From the NCBI RefSeq assembly GCF_037094685.1, contig NZ_CP146614.1, positions 6,386,001 to 6,450,000 on the forward strand: a DNA stretch of 64,000 nucleotides. Reading direction: 5' to 3'. Below are positions 33,308 through 41,385 of this stretch, in pieces. The notes below the pieces were generated by a model. The model had not been told where the DNA came from, did no database searches, and saw only the letters and a program-made list of their open reading frames with translations. Within the stretch, counting starts at the first letter, position 1. Every line of letters starts with the position of its first letter. The stretch comes from Massilia sp. METH4. GTDB taxonomy: Bacteria > Pseudomonadota > Gammaproteobacteria > Burkholderiales > Burkholderiaceae_D. Position numbers and translations under genes: made by a program.

Positions 33308-35671
33308 ATGCGCTTTCCGGCGGCGCATGGAGCCCGCCGGCACACGAAGCGCGACATGACAGCCGACACAAGCGATACCGACATCCTGATCCTCGGCCAG
33401 GCGCCGCAGGCGCGCGAATGGCTGCGCGCGCTGCCCTGCCTCGTGCGCGACACGACCGAGGCCCAGCTGGCAGCCGAGCAGCCCTGGCACGGCGTGCGGC
33501 TGATCCTGTGCGCGCCGGCCGCCGACCCGGCGCTGCTGGCCGGCCTGCGCGTGCTGCCGGCGCTGCAGGACAGCGCCATGGTGGCGCTTTCGCCCGCCTG
33601 CGACGATGGCCGCGTGGAGTTCGACGACGTAATCGACCTGGCCGCCAGCACGGCCGAGGCGTTCGCCGCGCGCATCCTCGCCACCGTGAACGGCGCCCGC
33701 GTGCGGGCCCGCCGCAACGCCCGCTACCGCCTGCTGCAACAGGTCGACGACACGTTCCGCCACCTGGACGACCCGCGCGACATCGCGCTGGCCGCCGCCG
33801 GCCTGCTCGGCAGGCACCTGCGCGTGAACCGCTGCGCGTTCGCCGACGTGGAAGCCGACGAGGACACCTTCAACCTCACCGGCGACTACACGGCGGGCGT
33901 GCCCAGCATCGTGGGCCGCTACCGTTTCGCCCAGTTCGGCGCCGCCTGCCTGGCGGCGATGCGCCGCGGCGAACCCTGGGTGGTGGAAGATGCGATGGCC
34001 GATCCCCGCGTCGGCGCCGCGGGGGCGAGCTACGGGGCCACGCATATCCGCGCGGTGATCTGCGTGCCGGTGCGGAAGGATGACCGCTTCGTGGCCGCGA
34101 TGGCCGTGCACGCCGTCACGCCGCGCCGCTGGCGCACGGACGAGGTCTCGCTGCTGGTGGCAGTGGCCGAGCGCAGCTGGGAATCGATCGAACGGGGCCG
34201 CATCGCCCGCACGCTGCAGGCGAAGGAGGCGCGCTACCGCACGCTGGTCGAGACGATGTCCGCCGTGGTCTGGCACATGGATGGCGACCGCATGCGCGCC
34301 GGCGAGAACCCCAGCTGGTCGGCCTTCACCGGCCAGCTGCCGGAAGAATACGAAGGCTTCGGCTGGATGGATGCGCTGCACCCGCAGGACCGGGCCGCCG
34401 CGGCGGCCGCCTGGCAATCGGCCGCCACGCATGGCCACCCCTATGTAGCCAGCTACCGGCTGCGCCGGCACGATGGCGAATACCGGCACATGCTGTCGCG
34501 CGGCGCCGCCGTGCGCGCCTGCGCGACGGCGGTGGAATGGGTCGGCAACTGCCTGGACGTCACCGATATCCGTCATGCCCAGGAAGCACTGCGCGTCGCC
34601 AACACGCGCCTGCAATTCACGCTGGATTCCGCGCAGATCGCCGACTTCGTGTACGACCCGGCGCGCCGCCGCATCGGCGGCACCGGGCGGCTCGCCCGCC
34701 TGCTGGACTGCGAAGCGGAGGACGGCGAATGGGAGGTGGACGCCGTGGCTGCGCGCATCCACCCGGATGACCTGCCCCGGCTGGCCGGGAGCTTCCGCGC
34801 CGCGATGGACGGCAACCGGCCGTGGCGCGACGAATGCCGACTGCTCGGTGCCGACGGCAAGGAGCGCTGGGTGGCCACCCACGGCAGCCGCTACAGCGAC
34901 GACGGCAACGGCTGGCGCCTGCTCGGCATCGTGTACGACATCACGGCCCACAAGCGCTCGGAGCAGGCGCTGCGCGAGGCCGATGCCCGCAAGGACGAGT
35001 TCCTGGCCATGCTGGCGCACGAGCTGCGCAACCCGCTGGCGCCGATCGGCGCGGCCGCCCAGGTGCTGGCCGTGGCAGGCATCGACCCGGCCAGGACGGC
35101 GATGGCAAGCGCCGTGATCGGCCGGCAGGTGAAGCACATGGCCGGCCTGGTCGACGACCTGCTCGACGTCTCGCGCGTGAAGCGGGGCCTGGTGCGGCTG
35201 GAGAAGCGCCGCTGCGACATGGCAACCGTGATCGCCGCCGCGGTCGAACAGGTGCGCCCGATGGTCGACCGGCGCGGCCACCAGTTGTCGGTGGCGCTGC
35301 CGGACACCGCGGTTTTCGTCGGCGGGGACGAGAAACGGCTGGTGCAGGTGGCGGCCAACCTGCTCAACAATGCGGCCAAGTACACGCCCGATAGGGGCCG
35401 CATCGACGTGTCGCTCGACGTGACCGGGGGTACCGCCGTGGTCACCGTGCGCGATAACGGGGTGGGCATGAGTGCCGACTTCCTCGAGCGCGCCTTCGAT
35501 GTCTTCGCGCAGGCGGACCAGAGCATCGCGCGGTCGCAGGGCGGCCTGGGTCTGGGATTGCCGCTGGCGCGCAGCCTCGTCACCGCGCATGGCGGGGCGA
35601 TCGAGTGCGCCAGCGAGGGGCCGGGGCGCGGGGCGACGTTCAGGGTGGCGTTGCCGCTGGCAAGTGGCTGA
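33308..35671 (+). CDS. Cytosolic GAF/PAS sensor histidine kinase
   Basis: 787 residues if started at 33308 (GGGGAAG 12 nt upstream); an ATG at 33356 is a credible alternative. There are no membrane helices. Order: a degenerate receiver-like N-terminal domain (~20-130) without a clear phospho-Asp, GAF (~150-300), two PAS/PAC domains (~310-435 and ~445-560; MSAVVWHMDGDRMRAGENPSW, GRHIHPDDLPRL-like fold), HisKA with His571 in LAMLAHELRNPLAP, and HATPase with NNAAKYTPDRG and GGLGLGLPLARSLV. It has no output receiver, so a separate regulator must exist; none is adjacent. Confidence 0.88.
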   Translation: MRFPAAHGARRHTKRDMTADTSDTDILILGQAPQAREWLRALPCLVRDTTEAQLAAEQPWHGVRLILCAPAADPALLAGLRVLPALQDSAMVALSPACDDGRVEFDDVIDLAASTAEAFAARILATVNGARVRARRNARYRLLQQVDDTFRHLDDPRDIALAAAGLLGRHLRVNRCAFADVEADEDTFNLTGDYTAGVPSIVGRYRFAQFGAACLAAMRRGEPWVVEDAMADPRVGAAGASYGATHIRAVICVPVRKDDRFVAAMAVHAVTPRRWRTDEVSLLVAVAERSWESIERGRIARTLQAKEARYRTLVETMSAVVWHMDGDRMRAGENPSWSAFTGQLPEEYEGFGWMDALHPQDRAAAAAAWQSAATHGHPYVASYRLRRHDGEYRHMLSRGAAVRACATAVEWVGNCLDVTDIRHAQEALRVANTRLQFTLDSAQIADFVYDPARRRIGGTGRLARLLDCEAEDGEWEVDAVAARIHPDDLPRLAGSFRAAMDGNRPWRDECRLLGADGKERWVATHGSRYSDDGNGWRLLGIVYDITAHKRSEQALREADARKDEFLAMLAHELRNPLAPIGAAAQVLAVAGIDPARTAMASAVIGRQVKHMAGLVDDLLDVSRVKRGLVRLEKRRCDMATVIAAAVEQVRPMVDRRGHQLSVALPDTAVFVGGDEKRLVQVAANLLNNAAKYTPDRGRIDVSLDVTGGTAVVTVRDNGVGMSADFLERAFDVFAQADQSIARSQGGLGLGLPLARSLVTAHGGAIECASEGPGRGATFRVALPLASG

Positions 35672-35977
35672 ATTCCCTGGAAGATGAATCCGTCGGGTTC
35701 ACCGAAGGTAATGCCCACGCAAGCGCTGCGGCAACAAAACATCGGCGAATCAGGGCGAAGCCTTGTCCGGCGTCCCAGGCGGCTCGGTTTCGTACAGCAC
35801 CTCCCGCCAGCCTTTCCCTCCCACCCTGCAATTTCATAACCCCCCTTCATCATTCTCATAATTGAAAACGTTTGCAAACCGCCAGATGATTTCCCCAGCG
35901 CGGCTTTTTATAAATTCCATACCGAGCTAGTCATTCAGGATCGCCGCGCCCGCACACAACAACAATCGGAGACGCAC
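35672..35977. promoter_or_regulatory. Intergenic region with LacI-type operator before a TonB receptor
   Basis: 306 bp with no gene. At 35862-35877 lies TTGAAAACGTTTGCAA, a near-perfect palindrome centred on ACGT with the AAACGTTT heart recognised by LacI/GalR-family repressors. A TATAAA box (35909-35914) follows 31 bp later, with no convincing -35. It is placed about 100 bp upstream of a CUT-type TonB receptor, where LacI-type sugar repressors commonly act. No LacI-family gene is in the window. Confidence 0.6.
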
Positions 35978-38900
35978 ATGGGTAAGCAAGCGCAGGGCAA
36001 GCAGCGGAACAGAACCGCCATCGCCGTCGGCGTGGCACAAGCAGCCATGGCCTGGAGCGGCATCGCATCCGGGCAGGAAGCACCGCCAACCAACGAGGCA
36101 CCAGGAAGTTCGGTCGTGGTCGTGACCGGCCAGCGCGCTGCGCTGAACTCCGCCCAGAAGATCAAGCAGAACGCCGACGAGATCGTGGACTCGATCGTGG
36201 CCGAAGACATCGGCAAGCTGCCCGACAAATCGGTCACCGAAGTGCTGCAACGCGTGACGGGCGTGACGGTCGACCGCATGCTGGCCAAGGGCGACGACGA
36301 GCACTTCTCCGTCGAAGGCTCGGGCGTGTCGATCCGCGGCCTGAACTACGTGCGCTCGGAGCTGAACGGGCGCGATTCGTTTTCCGCCAATGGCGGCCGC
36401 GTCTTGAATTTCGAGGACGTGCCGCCCGAGCTGATGGCCGGCGTGGACGTCTATAAAAGCCCGTCGGCCGAGCAGATCGAAGGCGCGGTGGGCGGGCTGG
36501 TCAACCTGCGCACGGCGATGCCGTTCGACTTCAAGGGTTTCAAGTTCGGCGCGTCGCTGGACACCACGTATTCCGAGCTGCGCAAGGAGCGCGATTCGCC
36601 CAGCGGCTCGCTGCTGGTATCGAACCGCTGGAAGACGGGGCTGGGCGAGATCGGCGTGCTGGTCGACGTGGCGTCGTCCAACAGCAAGGTGCGCACGGAT
36701 GGGTTCCAGGTCGACGCCTATTTCCCGCGCGACGATGTGAAGCCCGGCGCCAGGGTGTGGGTGCCGAAGGCGGCCCAGTGGCGCACCATGACGTACGACC
36801 GCGAGCGCGACGGCCTGTATGGCGCGCTGCAATGGAAGCTGAACAACGACCTGCGCTCTTCCCTCACCTACTTCAAGTCGAAGTACAAGATCCATTGGGA
36901 CGAAAACGCGGTGTTTGCCTCCGCCGAGCCATATCGCGTGAAGCCCAGCGCGGATACCGTCTACGATGCCAATGGCGTAATGCTGGTTGGGACCCTGGAG
37001 ACGCCGAACTCCACCGGCATCAACTTCGGCAACGACACCCGCTCGGCCGACCGCGATTCCTCCACGACCGACATTGCCTGGAATGCCGAATGGCGTGCCA
37101 GCCAGGCGTGGACCCTGTCGGCCGACGTGCAGCGCATCCGCGCCCGCACCGCCGCCTTCGATTCCACGATCGCCACCGGCATCCTGGTGCCGAAGGAGCG
37201 GCTGGACCTGACCGGCAAGGTGCCGCGCATCACGTTCGACGACAGCGACCGCGCCTTCCTCGTGGACCCGAACAATTACTTCTGGGACTTCACGATGGAG
37301 CACCGCGACGCCAGCGTGGCCAACCAGACGGCCTGGCGCACCGATGCGAAATACACGTTCGACCACCCGGTGCTGCGCGACGTGCGCTTCGGCATCCGGC
37401 TGACCGACCGCGAATCGCTCAACACCAATTCCAACCCGAGCTACAACTGGGCCGCCGTGTCGGAACCGTGGATGCTGGGCCAGCAGATCGGCCGGCTGGC
37501 CTCCCTGGGCGACCCGCGCTTCGCCGGCGGCGCTTCGGTGCGCACCTTCCCGAACTACTTCAACGGCGATGCGCCGGCGCCGCCGCCGATGCTGTTCCCG
37601 GACGTGGCACTGACCACCGGCTATCCCGGCAGCTACGCGGCGCTGCATGAATACCACCAGATCCTGTGCGCCGAATTCGGCTCGACCTGCGATCCGTGGA
37701 AACCGGCGGCCTGGGGCACCGACCCGGCCGGCGTCAACCGGCAGCAGGAAAAGACCAAGGCCTTCTATACGCAGCTGCGCTTCGGCTGGGACGACCTGAA
37801 GTACCCCATCGACGGCAATGTAGGCATCCGCTACGTGGAGACGGACATGACCGCGGCCGGCTACGTCACGTTCACGCCGCCCGCCAACCTGATCCCCGAG
37901 GGCTATGCCGTGGTCGGCCCGGCCGTGCCGCGCATCCCCGCCTATGCCGAGGCGCGCAGCTACGACAACAGCTACAGCAATGTGCTGCCCAGCCTGAACC
38001 TGCGCATGAAGGTGACGGACAAGCTGCAACTGCGCCTGGCATTCTCGAAGGGTATTTCGCGCCCGGACTTTTCGCAGCTCCAGGGCTACACGAGCTTGTC
38101 CCAATCGGTCACCGCCGACCAGGACCCGGTGACGAAGCAGCTGATCGTGTCGAGCAATAACCTGACCGGCAAGGCGTCCGGCAATCCCTACCTGAAGCCC
38201 GTGTCGTCCAGGCAGGTGGACTTGACGGCCGAGTACTACTGGTCGCCGGTCGGCTCCTTCACGGTCGCCCTGTTCAACAAGGACCTGAAAGACATCGTCA
38301 TCAACCAGCTCTCGAGCTTCGAGGTGAACGACGTGGCGGGCAATCCGCAGGAATTCATCGTCGAATCGCCGGTCAACGGCGCCAGGGGCCATGCGCGCGG
38401 CATCGAGCTGGCATATCAACAATATTTCGACATGCTGCCCGGCTGGCTTTCCGGCTTCGGCGTGCAGGCCAACTTCACCTATGTCGACAGCGAAAAGACC
38501 CTGTACAACCCGGTATTCCAGGAATACTGCTCGGGCGGCAGCACGCAGGCGAACCTGAACATGGCGCTGAACGGCTGCGATACCGATGGCCGCACCTTCG
38601 GCAACCTGCCGCTCGAAGGCTTGTCGAAACGCGCCGCCAATCTCGCCTTCATGTACGACAGGGGACCGTGGTCGGCGCGGGTGGCATGGTCATGGCGTTC
38701 GAAAAGCCTGTTGACGGCCAGCGGCACGCGCGGCGGCGAGGCGCTCGACACGAATCCCGCCAGCCCGACGTTCGGCCAGCGCAACCTGAACTGGTCCCTG
38801 CCCGTGTGGACCGACCAGTATGGCCAGGTCGACGCCTCGCTGTTCTACAAGATCAACGAGCACGTGACATTCGGCCTGGAAGGCACCAACCTGACGGATT

Positions 38901-39001
38901 CGGTCTTCAAGCAGGTCATGCAGCAGCATATCGGCATGAAGGGCCGGGCGTGGTTCGCGTCGGGGCCGCGCTATGCGGCCAAGCTGCGGGTGAATTTCTG
39001 A
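35978..39001 (+). CDS. TonB-dependent outer-membrane receptor, carbohydrate-uptake type
   Basis: 1007 residues; the ATG follows GGAGA at 6 nt. A poorly hydrophobic N-terminal signal region ends near SGQEA. A TonB-box-like VVVVTGQRA precedes the plug (IVDSIVAEDIGKLPDKSVTEVLQRVTGVTVDR, VSIRGLNYVRSELNGRDSFSANGGR, GVDVYKSPSAEQIEGAVGGLVNLRT). The ~800-residue barrel ends in aromatic Phe (AKLRVNF). This plug is characteristic of the large Xanthomonas/Caulobacter receptors linked to plant carbohydrate or maltodextrin uptake. The LacI-type operator upstream supports a sugar ligand. The specific glycan is unknown. Confidence 0.92.
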   Translation: MGKQAQGKQRNRTAIAVGVAQAAMAWSGIASGQEAPPTNEAPGSSVVVVTGQRAALNSAQKIKQNADEIVDSIVAEDIGKLPDKSVTEVLQRVTGVTVDRMLAKGDDEHFSVEGSGVSIRGLNYVRSELNGRDSFSANGGRVLNFEDVPPELMAGVDVYKSPSAEQIEGAVGGLVNLRTAMPFDFKGFKFGASLDTTYSELRKERDSPSGSLLVSNRWKTGLGEIGVLVDVASSNSKVRTDGFQVDAYFPRDDVKPGARVWVPKAAQWRTMTYDRERDGLYGALQWKLNNDLRSSLTYFKSKYKIHWDENAVFASAEPYRVKPSADTVYDANGVMLVGTLETPNSTGINFGNDTRSADRDSSTTDIAWNAEWRASQAWTLSADVQRIRARTAAFDSTIATGILVPKERLDLTGKVPRITFDDSDRAFLVDPNNYFWDFTMEHRDASVANQTAWRTDAKYTFDHPVLRDVRFGIRLTDRESLNTNSNPSYNWAAVSEPWMLGQQIGRLASLGDPRFAGGASVRTFPNYFNGDAPAPPPMLFPDVALTTGYPGSYAALHEYHQILCAEFGSTCDPWKPAAWGTDPAGVNRQQEKTKAFYTQLRFGWDDLKYPIDGNVGIRYVETDMTAAGYVTFTPPANLIPEGYAVVGPAVPRIPAYAEARSYDNSYSNVLPSLNLRMKVTDKLQLRLAFSKGISRPDFSQLQGYTSLSQSVTADQDPVTKQLIVSSNNLTGKASGNPYLKPVSSRQVDLTAEYYWSPVGSFTVALFNKDLKDIVINQLSSFEVNDVAGNPQEFIVESPVNGARGHARGIELAYQQYFDMLPGWLSGFGVQANFTYVDSEKTLYNPVFQEYCSGGSTQANLNMALNGCDTDGRTFGNLPLEGLSKRAANLAFMYDRGPWSARVAWSWRSKSLLTASGTRGGEALDTNPASPTFGQRNLNWSLPVWTDQYGQVDASLFYKINEHVTFGLEGTNLTDSVFKQVMQQHIGMKGRAWFASGPRYAAKLRVNF

Positions 39002-39002
39002 C

Positions 39003-40370
39003 CTACTCCATTCGCGGCCGCAGCTTGCGCCGCGCCGCGCGGGCATGCGGCACCCAGGCGTGCACGGCCCAGCGGCGCCACATGATCAGGCCGCGGATCC
39101 ACTCGTCCGCCGCGAACGCGATGTACAGGCCGGCCAGGCCGAAGCCGAAGTGGATGCCCAGCACCCAGCTGCCGCCGGCCAGCACCAGCGCCATCGATGC
39201 CGCGCCGGCGGCCACGGGGAAGCGCACGTCGCCGGTGGCGCGCAGCGCGTTGATGACCACGAGGTTGAACGTGCGGCCCAGCTCCACCAGTACGCCGATC
39301 CACAGCAGCCTGCGCCCTTCGGCCACGATCGCCGCGTCCGTCGTGAACACGCCGAGCAGCCAGCCGCCGGCCAGCGCCACGCCGGCCGACACCACGCCGC
39401 TGATGACAAGGCCGCGCCCCAGGGCGCTGCGCACCAGCCGGTGCGCTTCTCCCAACTCGCCGGCGCCCACCATGTGGCCCACCATGATCTCGACGGCGAA
39501 CGCCGTGGACAGGCTGAACACGATCACCATGCTGCCGATCTGCTGCACATAGGCGTGCGTGGCCAGCGCCGTCGCGCCCAGCGTGCCCGCGGCCGCCATG
39601 GCCACCATGAACGACAGCCGCCAGGCGATGTTCTCGGCCGCCGCCGGGATGCCGATATGCAGCACCTCGGCCAGCTCCTCGCGCGGCAGGCGCCACCAGT
39701 CGGGCGCCGTGGTGACGATGCCCAGGTGGCTGCGCCACAGCAGCAGGTGCAGCACCAGGCCCAGCGCGCGGCTGATGGTGAGCGCGAGCGCGAAGCCGGG
39801 CAGGCCCAGCGCCGGCAGCGGCCCCCAGCCGTGCATCAGCGGCACGGCCAGCAGCAGGTGCGTGGTGTGCATGGCCACCAGCACCACCAGCGTATCGCGG
39901 GTGCGCAGGTGGGCGCGCATCACGGCCGCCATGGACGCGTTCCACGCATCGAACAGCAGCGCCGGCGCCAGCGCCATCAGGAACGGGAACGCCAGCGGGA
40001 ACACATCCTTCGGCGTTTGCAACAGGTTCAGCAGCGGCCCGGCGCCGAACAGCGCCACCAGCGCGGCAAATACGCCCAGCCAGGAGCTGGCGCCCACCGA
40101 TGCCAGCGCCACGCGGTCGGCCCGCTCGCGCCGCCCTCCTCCCAGGCTTTGCGTGATCACCACGCCGATGCCGGAACCGATGATGCGGAACAGCAGGAAC
40201 AGGGTGACCGAAATATTGTGGGCGATCGCGAAGGCGGCACCGGCCGTGTCGGACAGGTGCGACGCCAGCCACGTGCCGGCCACGCCGATGGCGACGGCCA
40301 GGACGAGTTCGACGAGCAGGGGCCACGCGAGCGTGAAGATGTGGGGGCGGGAAGAGCTGGAAAGAGACAT
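39003..40370 (-). CDS. MATE-family efflux transporter
   Basis: 455 residues with 12 predicted helices in two MatE repeats (repeat 1 begins at PHIFTLAWPLLVELVLAVAIGVAGTWLAS, repeat 2 near IGIPAAAENIAWRLSFMVAMAAAGTLG). The family exchanges cations for cationic drugs or metabolites; the substrate is not predictable here. Its stop lies one base after the stop of the converging TonB receptor gene, leaving no room for separate terminators. It is divergent from the truncated haemoglobin gene across 80 bp. Confidence 0.92.
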   Translation of the reverse strand: MSLSSSSRPHIFTLAWPLLVELVLAVAIGVAGTWLASHLSDTAGAAFAIAHNISVTLFLLFRIIGSGIGVVITQSLGGGRRERADRVALASVGASSWLGVFAALVALFGAGPLLNLLQTPKDVFPLAFPFLMALAPALLFDAWNASMAAVMRAHLRTRDTLVVLVAMHTTHLLLAVPLMHGWGPLPALGLPGFALALTISRALGLVLHLLLWRSHLGIVTTAPDWWRLPREELAEVLHIGIPAAAENIAWRLSFMVAMAAAGTLGATALATHAYVQQIGSMVIVFSLSTAFAVEIMVGHMVGAGELGEAHRLVRSALGRGLVISGVVSAGVALAGGWLLGVFTTDAAIVAEGRRLLWIGVLVELGRTFNLVVINALRATGDVRFPVAAGAASMALVLAGGSWVLGIHFGFGLAGLYIAFAADEWIRGLIMWRRWAVHAWVPHARAARRKLRPRME

Positions 40371-40450
40371 GGCGGCGGCGAAGAATCCGCCATTGTACGT
40401 GTTCCGAGCCTTAAAATGAGCGTTTCAGCGCATTTTTTGGTTACGCTACC

Positions 40451-40879
40451 ATGGACTCCGCCCGCTTGAACCCGGCCTCGATGTACTCCGCCCCCGATCC
40501 CGCCTCGCTCACCCGCCTCGTCCACGAGTTCTATGCCGACGTGCGGCGCGACCCGCTGCTGGCGGCCGTGTTCGGGCCGCGCATCGGCGGCGACTGGGAC
40601 GCCCACCTCGACCGCATGGTGGCGTTCTGGAGCGACGTGATGCTGGGACGCAGTGCCGGTGTGCCAGGATTCCAGGGCAATGTCTACGGCAAGCACATGA
40701 CCCTGGAAGGCGTGACGCCCGAGCACTTCCGGCGCTGGCTGAACCTGTTCGACGCCACCGCCCGCCGGCTGTTCGCGCCACCCGTGGCCGACGAGCTGCT
40801 GGTGGTGGCGAAACGCATCGCCGCCAGCCTGCAATATGGCTTCTTCGGCAAGGTCGAGGTGGCCGGGCCGGATGCCTGA
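40451..40879 (+). CDS. Group III truncated haemoglobin
   Basis: 142 residues, the length of group III trHb (Ctb-like) proteins. Tyr in LVHEFYADVRRDPLL fits the B10 position; the region DWDAHLDRMVAFWSDVMLG and the proximal His in TPEHFRRWLNLFDATARRLF match group III conservation. It is cytoplasmic, binds haem, and is usually implicated in oxygen or nitric-oxide/peroxide chemistry. It is divergent from a MATE gene and converges, across 7 bp, on a tautomerase gene. Confidence 0.9.
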   Translation: MDSARLNPASMYSAPDPASLTRLVHEFYADVRRDPLLAAVFGPRIGGDWDAHLDRMVAFWSDVMLGRSAGVPGFQGNVYGKHMTLEGVTPEHFRRWLNLFDATARRLFAPPVADELLVVAKRIAASLQYGFFGKVEVAGPDA

Positions 40880-40886
40880 GAGCCGT

Positions 40887-41270
40887 TCACTTCACATACT
40901 GCGCGACGCCGTTCCCGAACGACCAGTTCTCCGGCTTCACCTCGACCAGGTTGATGAACACATCTTCCAGCCGCACGCCCGCCTCCACGTTCAAGCCCTC
41001 GGCGATCGCCTTGTAGAGCGCCTTCTTCTGCTCCACGCTGCGGCCCTCGCTGACGGTGAGCTGGATATAGACCAGGCCATCGGTGCGCGCGATGCCCAGG
41101 TAGGACGGGTCGTAGACGAAATGGTCGCCGTCATGCTCGTTCAGGATCTGGAAGTTGTCGCGCTCGGGGACGCCGAACGTGGTTCTCAGCGCCTCATACA
41201 CCACGTTGCCCAGCTTGCGGGCGTAGGACGGGTCGGGATTCCTGCGGATATCGATGCGGACCAGGGGCAT
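40887..41270 (-). CDS. Tautomerase-superfamily protein
   Basis: 127 residues from the ATG at 41270 (GGAGAAA at 4-5 nt), leaving Pro at position 2 after Met removal (MPLVRIDI), the catalytic proline of 4-oxalocrotonate tautomerase-like enzymes. The rest (VYEALRTTFGVPERDNFQIL, GRSVEQKKALYKAIAEGL, RLEDVFINLVEVKPENWSFGNG) matches the longer, duplicated-fold tautomerases often annotated as DUF1904/tautomerase_2-like. The substrate is unknown. Confidence 0.85.
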   Translation of the reverse strand: MPLVRIDIRRNPDPSYARKLGNVVYEALRTTFGVPERDNFQILNEHDGDHFVYDPSYLGIARTDGLVYIQLTVSEGRSVEQKKALYKAIAEGLNVEAGVRLEDVFINLVEVKPENWSFGNGVAQYVK

Positions 41271-41340
41271 GGCTTTCTCCTTGTCGAGGGGCTTCTCAAT
41301 ATAGCGCAAGGTGGAAGCTGCATCATGCATGCGGCCGCAC

Positions 41341-41360
41341 CGCGGGGCGGCGGCCCCGCG
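41341..41360. terminator. Possible terminator hairpin after the minus-strand TonB receptor
   Basis: A perfect 8-bp stem CGCGGGGC/GCCCCGCG with a 4-nt loop lies 26 bp beyond the receptor stop on the minus strand. No U-tract follows, so termination is uncertain. Confidence 0.35.
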
Positions 41361-41385
41361 CTGCCATGCCGCGCAAGACCGTACC

